Assembly (NCBI GenBank): GCA_030620935.1
Contig: JAUXIP010000014.1
Location: 1 to 13,479 of the forward strand
Length of the DNA: 13,479 nt
Direction of reading: 5' to 3'
Source of the DNA: Deltaproteobacteria bacterium
Lineage (GTDB): Bacteria > Desulfobacterota_B > Binatia > UBA9968
Made by a program: the position numbers and the translations under genes. The notes under the pieces were generated by a model. The model had not been told where the DNA came from and ran no database searches. It was given only the letters and a program-made list of their open reading frames with translations. Shown here one piece after another: positions 1 to 6,394 of the stretch (positions within the stretch are counted from its first letter, which is position 1; every line of letters begins with the position of its first letter).

Positions 1-767
1 GCCTTGTGAGGCACAGCCCCAAGACCACCGCCCACATAAAATTCAAACCCGCGCCGCTCTTTACCCTCCACAACCCTCCTTCGGGCGATGGCCCCCATGT
101 CGTGCATGCTGGTCAATCCGCAGGCTTCTTCTTTGCAGCCGGAAAAGGCAACTTTAAATTTCCTACCGAAATCCTGGGTGTCAGGATGGCCCAATAAAAA
201 TCTGGAGCAGGCCTCGGCGTAGGGGGTCACATCAAAAACCTCATCTCTGCAAACTCCTGCGAGAGGACACGTCGTTACATTTCGAACCACGTTGCCACAA
301 GCTTCTCTGGTCGTGATGCCGACCGCGGCAAGACGACGCATCAACGAGGGTGTATCTTCAATGTGGACGAAGTGGTATTGAATATCCTGCCGTGTGGTAA
401 CGTGAGAAACTCCATCGGCATACTCCTCGGAAAGATCAGCCAAAACCTCCATTTGCTCAGGATTGAGTCCTCCAAACGGTATTTTGATCCGCATCATCCC
501 GGGAGCATCCCATACCGTTTCAGGTCCCTTGGTTAAACCATCAGAAGGCAATTTAAGTTTTTGGACGCGCTTTCCATCATGCCTGTGCCCATTGTCGTAA
601 CGTTGGCCATAGATTCCCCGGCGCAGGCGAGTCTCGGCAAAGATCCTTTCATCGATCTTGCCCTGCTTCCGCAGTTCGATCTGGGTTTCAAAAACATCAA
701 TCTCTCGAGCGAGCTCCGGAGACATACGATCGGCAAGTCTTTCCTTCCATGCTTGATTGTTGCTCAT
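1..767 (-). CDS. Nitrite/sulfite reductase (siroheme, ferredoxin-type), 3' part cut by window edge
   Basis: The frame is open from an ATG at 767 to the left edge, giving 255 residues with no stop. It reads as the N-terminal half of the siroheme/4Fe-4S nitrite and sulfite reductase family, which reduces nitrite or sulfite by six electrons in the cytoplasm. Visible are a ferredoxin-like half domain (about residues 75-140, MMRIKIPFGGLNPEQ) with the conserved segment HVTTRQDIQYHFV, then the start of the catalytic domain, ACGNVVRNVTTCPLAGVCRD. Full-length members are about 550 residues, so the 4Fe-4S cysteines lie outside the window. A strong Shine-Dalgarno (AGGGGGA, 772-778 region) precedes the ATG. 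The Rrf2 regulator lies 95 bp upstream on the same strand, which suggests linked regulation. Nitrite versus sulfite preference cannot be decided from this half. Confidence 0.88.
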   Translation of the reverse strand, partial: MSNNQAWKERLADRMSPELAREIDVFETQIELRKQGKIDERIFAETRLRRGIYGQRYDNGHRHDGKRVQKLKLPSDGLTKGPETVWDAPGMMRIKIPFGGLNPEQMEVLADLSEEYADGVSHVTTRQDIQYHFVHIEDTPSLMRRLAAVGITTREACGNVVRNVTTCPLAGVCRDEVFDVTPYAEACSRFLLGHPDTQDFGRKFKVAFSGCKEEACGLTSMHDMGAIARRRVVEGKERRGFEFYVGGGLGAVPHK

Positions 768-778
768 TAGGAATCCCC

Positions 779-792
779 CTAAAGCGCTTTAG
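779..792. promoter_or_regulatory. 14-bp perfect palindrome before the reductase ribosome binding site
   Basis: CTAAAGCGCTTTAG is a perfect palindrome that touches the Shine-Dalgarno of the reductase gene. Its position between gene start and upstream region would suit a repressor operator or a leader hairpin. No specific regulator can be named from the sequence. Confidence 0.35.
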
Positions 793-821
793 AGTCACTC
801 CAAGGTCATCTGCAAGTTGTG

Positions 822-851
822 GATTTAACCAATCAATTAACTCGGTTAATC
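822..851. promoter_or_regulatory. Candidate Rrf2 operator: repeated TTAAC/GTTAA half sites
   Basis: Three half sites sit in 30 bp between the regulator and the reductase gene. ATTAAC-TCG-GTTAAT (836-850) is a perfect inverted repeat with a 3-nt spacer. A further TTAAC at 825-829 is in direct orientation 12 bp before the one at 837-841. GATTTAACC (822-830) and GGTTAATC (844-851) also face each other. Rrf2 proteins bind as dimers to dyad sites, so a site beside the adjacent gene is a natural candidate. The assignment is an inference from position and symmetry. Confidence 0.4.
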
Positions 852-862
852 AGAGAAAAAAA

Positions 863-1297
863 TTAAATATAGTACGTGTGTGCCTGCCCGTCGCTCTTAC
901 ATAAGTCCGCTAGGGTAGTTTCTTCCAACACTTTTTCCAAAGCCCTTACTCCCGTGGTCCAAGTCTCTATAATTTTTTGGGTTACATTGGAATGGAGCCG
1001 CCCGTTTCTTAAGGATTTGATATCCACACCTATCAGAGGTCCTTCCAAAACCGTCAGGGCCTCCTTCACCGTGATACTTTCAGGCGGTCGTGCCAAAAGA
1101 TATCCTCCTCCTGGTCCCCTGGCGCCGTGAACGAGGTTAGATCGTTTCAGAAGCACCATAATCTGTCCCAGATATTCCTGTGGAATCTGCTGCCGCTTAG
1201 CGATCTCTTTTACCTGAATAGGGCTGCCGGCTTTATAGTTCTCTACCAACTCAGCTAAAGCCAACAAACCATAGTGACCCTTTGAACCAACGTTCAT
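863..1297 (-). CDS. Rrf2-family winged-helix transcriptional regulator lacking the Fe-S cysteines
   Basis: 144 residues, the normal Rrf2 length. The N-terminal winged helix is clear: SKGHYGLLALAELV, then the recognition region QQIPQEYLGQIMVLLKRSNLV, then the wing GARGPGGGYLLARPPESITV (about residues 58-77). The three clustered cysteines that hold the 2Fe-2S cluster in IscR, NsrR and RsrR (near residues 90-105) are absent. The only Cys is near the C-terminus in ADLCKSD. This makes it resemble the cluster-free branch that includes CymR, a regulator of sulfur metabolism. It sits directly upstream of, and codirectional with, the nitrite/sulfite reductase, with a dyad in the gap. I infer that it controls that gene and perhaps itself. 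GGTGAG lies just before the ATG. The ligand is unknown. Confidence 0.88.
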   Translation of the reverse strand: MNVGSKGHYGLLALAELVENYKAGSPIQVKEIAKRQQIPQEYLGQIMVLLKRSNLVHGARGPGGGYLLARPPESITVKEALTVLEGPLIGVDIKSLRNGRLHSNVTQKIIETWTTGVRALEKVLEETTLADLCKSDGQAHTYYI

Positions 1298-1317
1298 CTC
1301 ACCACATCCTGGATGAC

Positions 1318-1341
1318 CTAGGGCGTTAACTTCGTCCCTAG
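1318..1341. promoter_or_regulatory. Inverted repeat CTAGGG/CCCTAG in the Rrf2 leader
   Basis: CTAGGG (1318-1323) and CCCTAG (1336-1341) form a perfect 6-bp inverted repeat around a 12-nt spacer that contains GTTAAC, a motif similar to the half sites at 825-850. It lies 21-44 bp upstream of the Rrf2 start codon and could be an autoregulatory operator or a leader hairpin. Confidence 0.3.
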
Positions 1342-1417
1342 CGCCGAAAAAATCTCTCCGAAGATCCCGAAAGAATAGCTTCTCCCACTGTCAAGTTATG
1401 GAGTTTCAGGTTTTCTT

Positions 1418-1445
1418 ATCTTATATTTTTGATACCAAAAGTCAA
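1418..1445 (-). promoter_or_regulatory. Candidate sigma-70 promoter for the Rrf2-reductase unit
   Basis: On the minus strand a -35 TTGACT (1445-1440) is followed after 16 bp by TAAGAT (1423-1418). Transcription would begin near 1411 and give a leader of about 115 nt before the Rrf2 ATG. A perfect TATAAT also occurs at 1453-1448, but without a good -35, so the exact start is uncertain. Confidence 0.35.
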
Positions 1446-1620
1446 GTATTATAAGCCCCATCTTAAAACGATGGCTAAGTGAGGCTAAAAACCCTTATCT
1501 GGCAGGGACTTACGCCTATATAACATAAGTCCAACCAGTCAATCAGGGCCGACGTGGCGCCCTACAGAAACCACACTTCCCTCCGCGGCCCAACAGTCTT
1601 TTGGGCACAGCAGCAAAGAG

Positions 1621-1819
1621 GTTAACCCCGATCCGACATTAATCGGCCCAAGAAATAGTTCCAGATAAGCATCAGATCACGGCGAACATCTGCTTGGTTG
1701 TGCATCAGACACTCACCTCCAGTGTGGTTACAGCGGCACGACCGATAGGTGGGCTACCGCCCCTGCATGCAGTCCGTCACCGCATATGAGCACGTTATTT
1801 TTGTCGGATCGGGGTTAAC
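1621..1819. repeat. 199-bp element bounded by an 18-bp perfect inverted repeat
   Basis: GTTAACCCCGATCCGACA at 1621-1638 is the exact reverse complement of 1802-1819. The arms do not extend further and I see no flanking target-site duplication. Both arms carry the stop codon of a minus-strand reading frame: the left arm ends the 27-residue ORF, the right arm ends the transglycosylase. In minus-strand RNA the arms could pair as an 18-bp helix closing a domain of about 163 nt. It could be a miniature mobile element, a structured 3' RNA domain, or a local inverted duplication of the sequence around a stop codon. Confidence 0.55.
1622..1705 (-). CDS. Possible 27-residue small protein or leader peptide
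   Basis: An ATG at 1705 is preceded by GGAGGTGA (1720-1713) at a suitable distance, one of the strongest ribosome binding sites in the window. The frame reads MHNQADVRRDLM, then LIWNYFLGRLMSDRG, and stops at TAA (1624-1622) inside the inverted repeat. The binding site lies in the loop of a possible ACACT/AGTGT hairpin (positions 1724-1708 region), which could modulate access. The peptide has a hydrophobic, aromatic middle and charged ends, but I recognise no family. It may be a chance ORF: the support is the ribosome binding site only. Confidence 0.3.
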   Translation of the reverse strand: MHNQADVRRDLMLIWNYFLGRLMSDRG

Positions 1820-3002
1820 GCCGGGGTATCTTCAGACGCTGACCCACAGAGATGAGATGAATGTTCTTAAGTCCATTGAACTGCTGAATCTTCCGCACGG
1901 AAACTCCGTAGAGCGATGCTATATGCGAGAGCGTTTGGCCTCGCTTCACTCGGTGGGGAATCCACGGAGTATCCTTGACCCTACGGTAGGCAGAGACGAA
2001 AGAATCCAGTCTCTCCGGAGGGACCTTAATCCGATATCCCTTGGGAAGACTCTGAATGTTGGAGCGCAAGGCAGGGTTCCAGTCCAGAAATTCGGCACGT
2101 GGGGTATTCGCAAACCTGAGCAAGGCAGCAACGGGAACCACCTGTTTCACCTCTATCTTTTCCAAAGGAAAAGGCGGGTGATATTCAAGACCCGGGAAAA
2201 ATTCTTCACTTCTTCGTGCAACGTCTAAAGCAGCGACAAACTCCGCATAGAAGCTCTTTGAGGCAAAGCCGAAGGAGCGACTCTCGTAGCGCTGAATGAT
2301 CTCTGAGAGATCTCTGGATCCTACTTCTCTTACGGCTCGAAGGATGCCCCTTCGACCGTGATTGTAGGCAGTGATGGCCAGAGGCCAATTGCCGAAATGC
2401 TCGTAATTTTCCTTCAGAAGCCGCGCGGCAGCCCGTGTAGATTCCAGCGGATCCATTCGCTCATCAATGCCGCGACCGATGCGCAGGTACCGGCGACCCG
2501 TGGACCGCATAAACTGCCATAGGCCTACGGCCCCGTAGCGGGAGCGAGCCCTCACATTAAAGGACGATTCAACCAGAGGCAAATAGGCCAGCTCGATGGG
2601 AAGATCCTCTTCCCGGAAAATCTGTTGCATTTGTCCCAGGTATTTCCTCGACAACTTCAGACCTGAGACGAAGCGTTCTTTGACGCCACGTTGGGCCCGT
2701 ATTCTCTTTTTATCTTTTATGCCATGCTGCGCTAAAAGTTTTTTCTTTTCTCTGTCGATGAACCGCCGTGTCCTGTTGTTTTCTCCCACGTCAACAACCT
2801 TATAAATTTTCATCGGATCAAGCGGGTCGTGAAAAACCAGCTCAGAAGTGCTATAGCGGGTAAAGACGACCCTCCAGAACGCGACCGCTTTCTCCAGATC
2901 GGGAAAGACAGGAAAGAGGCTTTCGTCCGCGCTAGCTTTAAGTGGGGCGAAAAGCACTAAGGCGAGCAAAAAAGAAACTAAAAACCGAAATCGAAAGATC
3001 AT
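1815..3002 (-). CDS. mltD: Membrane-bound lytic murein transglycosylase D-like protein with one LysM domain
   Basis: 395 residues from ATG 3002, or 401 from an in-frame TTG at 3020. The protein starts with a signal peptide (IFRFRFLVSFLLALVLF, then APLKASADE). It then carries the SLT catalytic domain: the catalytic Glu in LPLVESSFN (Glu151 in the longer numbering), AVGLWQFMRSTGRRYLR, and ITAYNHGRRGI. A C-terminal LysM peptidoglycan-binding domain follows (VKRGQTLSHIASLYGVSVRK to VGQRLKIPRR). Members cleave the MurNAc-GlcNAc bond to 1,6-anhydromuropeptides in the periplasm. E. coli MltD is longer and has more LysM repeats. There is no lipobox here, so it is probably not lipid-anchored. ATG 3002 is preferred because the promoter at 3031-3060 would leave the TTG almost without leader, although AAGG precedes the TTG. 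It is divergent from the ABC importer genes. Confidence 0.9.
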   Translation of the reverse strand: MIFRFRFLVSFLLALVLFAPLKASADESLFPVFPDLEKAVAFWRVVFTRYSTSELVFHDPLDPMKIYKVVDVGENNRTRRFIDREKKKLLAQHGIKDKKRIRAQRGVKERFVSGLKLSRKYLGQMQQIFREEDLPIELAYLPLVESSFNVRARSRYGAVGLWQFMRSTGRRYLRIGRGIDERMDPLESTRAAARLLKENYEHFGNWPLAITAYNHGRRGILRAVREVGSRDLSEIIQRYESRSFGFASKSFYAEFVAALDVARRSEEFFPGLEYHPPFPLEKIEVKQVVPVAALLRFANTPRAEFLDWNPALRSNIQSLPKGYRIKVPPERLDSFVSAYRRVKDTPWIPHRVKRGQTLSHIASLYGVSVRKIQQFNGLKNIHLISVGQRLKIPRR

Positions 3003-3030
3003 AGGCCCGAGAAACGTCAAGAACGACCTT

Positions 3031-3060
3031 ATAGTAACAAAGAAGCTATCTTCATGTCAA
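3031..3060 (-). promoter_or_regulatory. Sigma-70 type promoter for the mltD-like gene
   Basis: On the minus strand a perfect -35 TTGACA (3060-3055) is followed after 18 bp by TACTAT (3036-3031). The start of transcription would fall about 20 nt before the ATG at 3002. It lies in the 74-bp divergent gap, so it also borders the start of the solute-binding protein gene. Confidence 0.55.
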
Positions 3061-3076
3061 AAACAATCTCGGCGCA

Positions 3077-4636
3077 ATGAGATTAAATCCTGACTATTTT
3101 TCGATTTCTATCTTGGCATGCGCGTTTTTGTGGGGCTGTCTTCCTTCTTCTCAGCCCGACCGCCCCCCCGGCTACTTGATCGTAGCCATCGAGAGCAATC
3201 CTACCCACCTCGATCCCCGCTATAGCACGGACGCCAACTCGAATCGTATCGGGGCGCTCATGTTCAGCTCCCTCATGCGCACTGACGAATACTCGCGCTT
3301 CCAACCGGATCTGGCCGAATACTGGGAGGCCATCGATGAGCGAACGTATCTGTTCCATCTCAGAAAAGGGGTCACTTTCCATGACGGTAGGCCTTTGACG
3401 GCCGAAGATGTGAAGTTTACCTATGAATCCGTGTTGGATCCAAAGAACCGCTCTCCGAAGCGCGCATCTCTGAAAGCCCTCAAGGCCGTAGATCAACTCG
3501 GACCCTACCGAGTCCGCTTCCGCTTAACCGAGCCTCACGCCCCCTTTTTGGAAAGCACGACCCTCGGCATTGTCCCTGCCGGGTCGTTCGTCGAAAGAGA
3601 GGAGGGAAAAAGGGTGCTGATCGGCTCAGGCCCCTTTGTGCTTGAGGAGTTCCTGCCGGGAGAGAGAGTGACTTTAAAAGCCTATTCTTCTTACTGGGAA
3701 GGCGCCCCTTCTTTTGCCGGCCTCGTCATCAAAATCATTCCTGACGCGATGGTTCGAGCCCTGGAGTTTAAAAAAGGGACGGTAGATTTTCTCCAAAATG
3801 ATATCGAGCCCGACATGCTTCCGTGGCTTGAAAACAATACCGATGCCAAGATCTTGATTCGCCAGGGGACAACCTTTCAGTACATCGGCATCCATCTTGA
3901 GCACCCTATTCTCAAACACCGAGAAGTACGCCAGGCAATAGCTCGCGCGATAGATCGGCAAGCGATCATCCGCCACCTATTGAAGGGGCTGGCAACGCCT
4001 GCAACAGGTCTGCTTTCGCCTTCACATTGGGCCCACGAATCCTCCGTCCCACAAACCACATACGATGCCGAAGAGGCAAAGAGGTTACTCGACAGCGCCG
4101 GCTTCCCTGATCCAGACGGAGAAGGCCCACTACCTCGCTTTAAGCTCTCCTACAAGACAACAACCCTGGATCTGCGCAAAAGAATTGCCGAAGCCTTCAA
4201 GGAACAACTCAGTCGAGTAGGCATTGAGCTGGAGATACGCACTTTCGAATGGGGAACTTTTTATAGCGACATCAAAAAGGGAAACTTCCACCTTTACTCG
4301 CTCGCTTGGGTGGGGATTAGAGACCCCGATTTTTATTTCAACCTATTCTACTCCGGCAGCATTCCTCCCCACGGGGATAACCGCGGTCGCTATCGCAATC
4401 CTGAAATCGATAAACTGTTGGAAAGGGGAAGACAAACGATCAGCCTTGAAGAGCGCAAGCGGACTTACAGCAGAGTGCAAAACATCCTCGCGCGAGAGCT
4501 GCCCTATATTCCCTTGTGGTGGACGAAGAACGTGGTGGTGATGCAGAAAACTATCAATGGTTTTGTTCCTTATCCGGATGGCGACCTGATCTCATTGAAA
4601 CACAGTTCCTTTTCCGCTCCTCTTCCGCAAACATGA
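3077..4636 (+). CDS. ABC importer solute-binding lipoprotein, family 5 (Opp/Dpp/Ni type)
   Basis: 519 residues. A lipoprotein signal ends with F-L-W-G-Cys21, so the mature protein should be anchored through Cys21 on the periplasmic side. The body is a typical SBP_bac_5 protein. It begins YLIVAIESNPTHLDPRYS, has the family segment FHLRKGVTFHDGRPLTAEDV (about residues 95-114), followed by KFTYESVLDP, then GSGPFVLEEF and the lobe-closing YRNPEIDKLLERGR near the C-terminus. Such proteins bind oligopeptides, dipeptides or other small solutes and hand them to the two permeases. Its stop codon overlaps the first permease start (ATGA at 4633-4636), so the three genes are translationally coupled. The Shine-Dalgarno is weak (GGCG). 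The substrate cannot be read from sequence. Confidence 0.92.
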   Translation: MRLNPDYFSISILACAFLWGCLPSSQPDRPPGYLIVAIESNPTHLDPRYSTDANSNRIGALMFSSLMRTDEYSRFQPDLAEYWEAIDERTYLFHLRKGVTFHDGRPLTAEDVKFTYESVLDPKNRSPKRASLKALKAVDQLGPYRVRFRLTEPHAPFLESTTLGIVPAGSFVEREEGKRVLIGSGPFVLEEFLPGERVTLKAYSSYWEGAPSFAGLVIKIIPDAMVRALEFKKGTVDFLQNDIEPDMLPWLENNTDAKILIRQGTTFQYIGIHLEHPILKHREVRQAIARAIDRQAIIRHLLKGLATPATGLLSPSHWAHESSVPQTTYDAEEAKRLLDSAGFPDPDGEGPLPRFKLSYKTTTLDLRKRIAEAFKEQLSRVGIELEIRTFEWGTFYSDIKKGNFHLYSLAWVGIRDPDFYFNLFYSGSIPPHGDNRGRYRNPEIDKLLERGRQTISLEERKRTYSRVQNILARELPYIPLWWTKNVVVMQKTINGFVPYPDGDLISLKHSSFSAPLPQT

Positions 4637-5556
4637 AGCGATATCTCTTCCAGCGCTTCTTATTATTCTTGCCTACCCTAGCCGGCGCCCTGACCTTGGT
4701 CTTCTTCTTGATTCATCTCGTTCCCGGAGATCCGATTGAAATCATGTTAGGCGAGACTGCAAGCAGTACGGATAAGGAGTCGCTGCGTCGGGAACTGGGA
4801 TTGGATCAACCGCTCCGGGTTCAGTATGTGGATTTCTTAACGCGGCTTCTCGCTGGAGATCTGGGCCATTCCTTGTATGAAAAGGGAGACGTCAGCGATC
4901 TCATACTGGCGCGGTTTCCCGCGACTTTGGAGTTGACCCTCGCCGCGATGGCGATTGCCCTTCTCATTGCCTTTCCTTTGGGAATCCTAGCAGCCGTCAA
5001 CCGAGGTTCGTGGATCGATCGGCTTTCTTTATCTTTTTCGCTCCTTGGCCTTGCGATGCCCAACTTTTGGCTTGGCCCTCTGCTGATGATCGTCTTCTCC
5101 ATAGAATTGGGCTGGCTGCCCGTTTCCGGGCGGGGAGGGTTGAGTCATCTGATTCTCCCCTCGCTCACCCTCGGGACGGCAATGGCTGCGATTTTGACCC
5201 GCATGATCCGCTCCGGCCTCCTCGAGGTCATCCATGAAGATTATATTCAAACTGCCCGAGCCAAAGGGCTCAGTGAGCGGACAGTCTGGCTCAAACATGC
5301 GCTCCGCAATGCTCTCCTCTCCGTAGTAACGATCATGGGGCTTCAATTCGGCTCCCTCCTGACCGGCTCCATCATCACGGAAACTATTTTCACTTGGCCT
5401 GGGATCGGACGACTCACCGTCCAGGCCATCCAGACAAGGGACTATCCCTTGGTACAAGGATGCATTCTCGTTATCGTTCTTTCTTATCTTACTGTGAATC
5501 TTGTCACCGATATTTTCTATCGCGTCGTGGATCCCCGGATTCGTTATGGGAGATAG
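4633..5556 (+). CDS. ABC transporter permease, DppB/OppB type
   Basis: 307 residues from ATG 4633, which overlaps the solute-binding protein stop. An upstream in-frame start at 4516 exists, but it would lie inside the previous gene and does not match the family N-terminus. MKRYLFQRFLLFLPTLAGAL with the following hydrophobic stretch is the usual first helix, and VPGDPIEIMLG the usual periplasmic start. The cytoplasmic EAA loop that contacts the ATPase is at about residues 195-227 (YIQTARAKGLSERTVWLKHA). The family end TRDYPLVQG, then VDPRIRYGR, is complete. It should form a heterodimer with the following permease in the inner membrane. Confidence 0.93.
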   Translation: MKRYLFQRFLLFLPTLAGALTLVFFLIHLVPGDPIEIMLGETASSTDKESLRRELGLDQPLRVQYVDFLTRLLAGDLGHSLYEKGDVSDLILARFPATLELTLAAMAIALLIAFPLGILAAVNRGSWIDRLSLSFSLLGLAMPNFWLGPLLMIVFSIELGWLPVSGRGGLSHLILPSLTLGTAMAAILTRMIRSGLLEVIHEDYIQTARAKGLSERTVWLKHALRNALLSVVTIMGLQFGSLLTGSIITETIFTWPGIGRLTVQAIQTRDYPLVQGCILVIVLSYLTVNLVTDIFYRVVDPRIRYGR

Positions 5557-6352
5557 ATCTTATATTTTAGCCGGGTTGGTGATCCTTTTTTTGATGACCG
5601 GCCCGGCATTGTTGGCGCCTGTGATAGCGCCTTATGGTCCAAGCGCGCAGAACCTTGAAAAAGACCTTTTGTCTCCTTCTAAAGAACATCTCCTGGGAAC
5701 CGACAAATTAGGCCGCGATATTTTGAGCCGCATCATTTACGGCGCTCGTATTTCTCTCTGGGTAGGGATCAGCACTGTATCTCTTTCGTTGCTGATCGGC
5801 GTCTTTATCGGCTCTCTAGCAGGCTACTTCGGGAAGTGGACAGATCAGCTCCTGATGCGGCTTGTCGACGTCCTCGTGGCCTTTCCGGGCATTCTCCTGG
5901 CCATCGCCGTCACCGCGGTTCTGGGTCCCGGCCTGAATCACGTTATCCTGGCCCTTTGCTTAACCGGGTGGACCGGCTACGCCCGTCTGGTCCGCGGCGA
6001 GATCCTAGCGCTCAAAGAAAAAGATTTCATTCACGCCGCCCAGGCCCTTGGAGGCCGTCCTGCTCGCGTTATCCTTTTTCACATGCTTCCTAATCTCGTT
6101 CCTCCCCTCTTGATCCAAAGCACGTTTGGAATGGCGGCGGCCCTCATCGCGGAGGGCAGCCTGAGCTTTCTAGGACTAGGCGTCCAGCCCCCTGTCCCCT
6201 CTTGGGGCTCAATGCTCAACGAGGGGAGGCAGTTTCTCCTTGTCGCGCCGCACCTAACCACTTTTCCCGGTTTAGCCATTATGATGACCGTTTTAGGACT
6301 GAATCTCGTAGGTGACGGGCTGAGAAACAGGTTGGATATCAGGGCAAAATAG
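5546..6352 (+). CDS. ABC transporter permease, DppC/OppC type
   Basis: 268 residues from ATG 5546, overlapping the previous gene by 11 bp. A longer in-frame start at 5501 would overlap by 56 bp and adds nothing that resembles the family. Features are a first helix (SYILAGLVILFLMTGPALLA), the conserved HLLGTDKLGRDILSRIIYGA (about residues 48-67), an EAA loop at about 151-183 (DFIHAAQALGGRPARVILFH), and the C-terminal SLSFLGLGVQPPVPSWG motif. No DppD/DppF-type ATPase gene follows. The next gene is the GST 42 bp downstream, so the ATPases must be encoded elsewhere or shared with another importer. Confidence 0.92.
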   Translation: MGDRSYILAGLVILFLMTGPALLAPVIAPYGPSAQNLEKDLLSPSKEHLLGTDKLGRDILSRIIYGARISLWVGISTVSLSLLIGVFIGSLAGYFGKWTDQLLMRLVDVLVAFPGILLAIAVTAVLGPGLNHVILALCLTGWTGYARLVRGEILALKEKDFIHAAQALGGRPARVILFHMLPNLVPPLLIQSTFGMAAALIAEGSLSFLGLGVQPPVPSWGSMLNEGRQFLLVAPHLTTFPGLAIMMTVLGLNLVGDGLRNRLDIRAK

Positions 6353-6394
6353 TGATAGAAGGACGAAAGCAACGAGCACGGTTCTAAGGTAGTT

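Larger units (their letters stand above)
1298..1814. other. 517-bp gap between the transglycosylase and Rrf2 genes, rich in hairpins
   Basis: No long ORF that fits a known family lies here. I see four short stem-loops in 150 bp: CCATC/GATGG (1458-1474), GGACTTA/TAAGTCC (1506-1532), AGGGC/GCCCT (1545-1563) and GCCCAA/TTGGGC (1588-1606). None has a trailing T-run that would make it a clear terminator on either strand. The right part holds the inverted-repeat element and the 27-residue ORF described separately. I see no tRNA or rRNA and recognise no riboswitch family. Confidence 0.6.

Noticed and set aside
1749..2228. 159-residue plus-strand ORF over the end of mltD
   Set aside because: It lies opposite the well-supported LysM and catalytic domain and has no recognisable motif.
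4516..4632. Longer start for the first permease
   Set aside because: It would overlap the solute-binding protein by 121 bp, and the extra residues do not resemble the family. The ATGA overlap at 4633 is the natural start.
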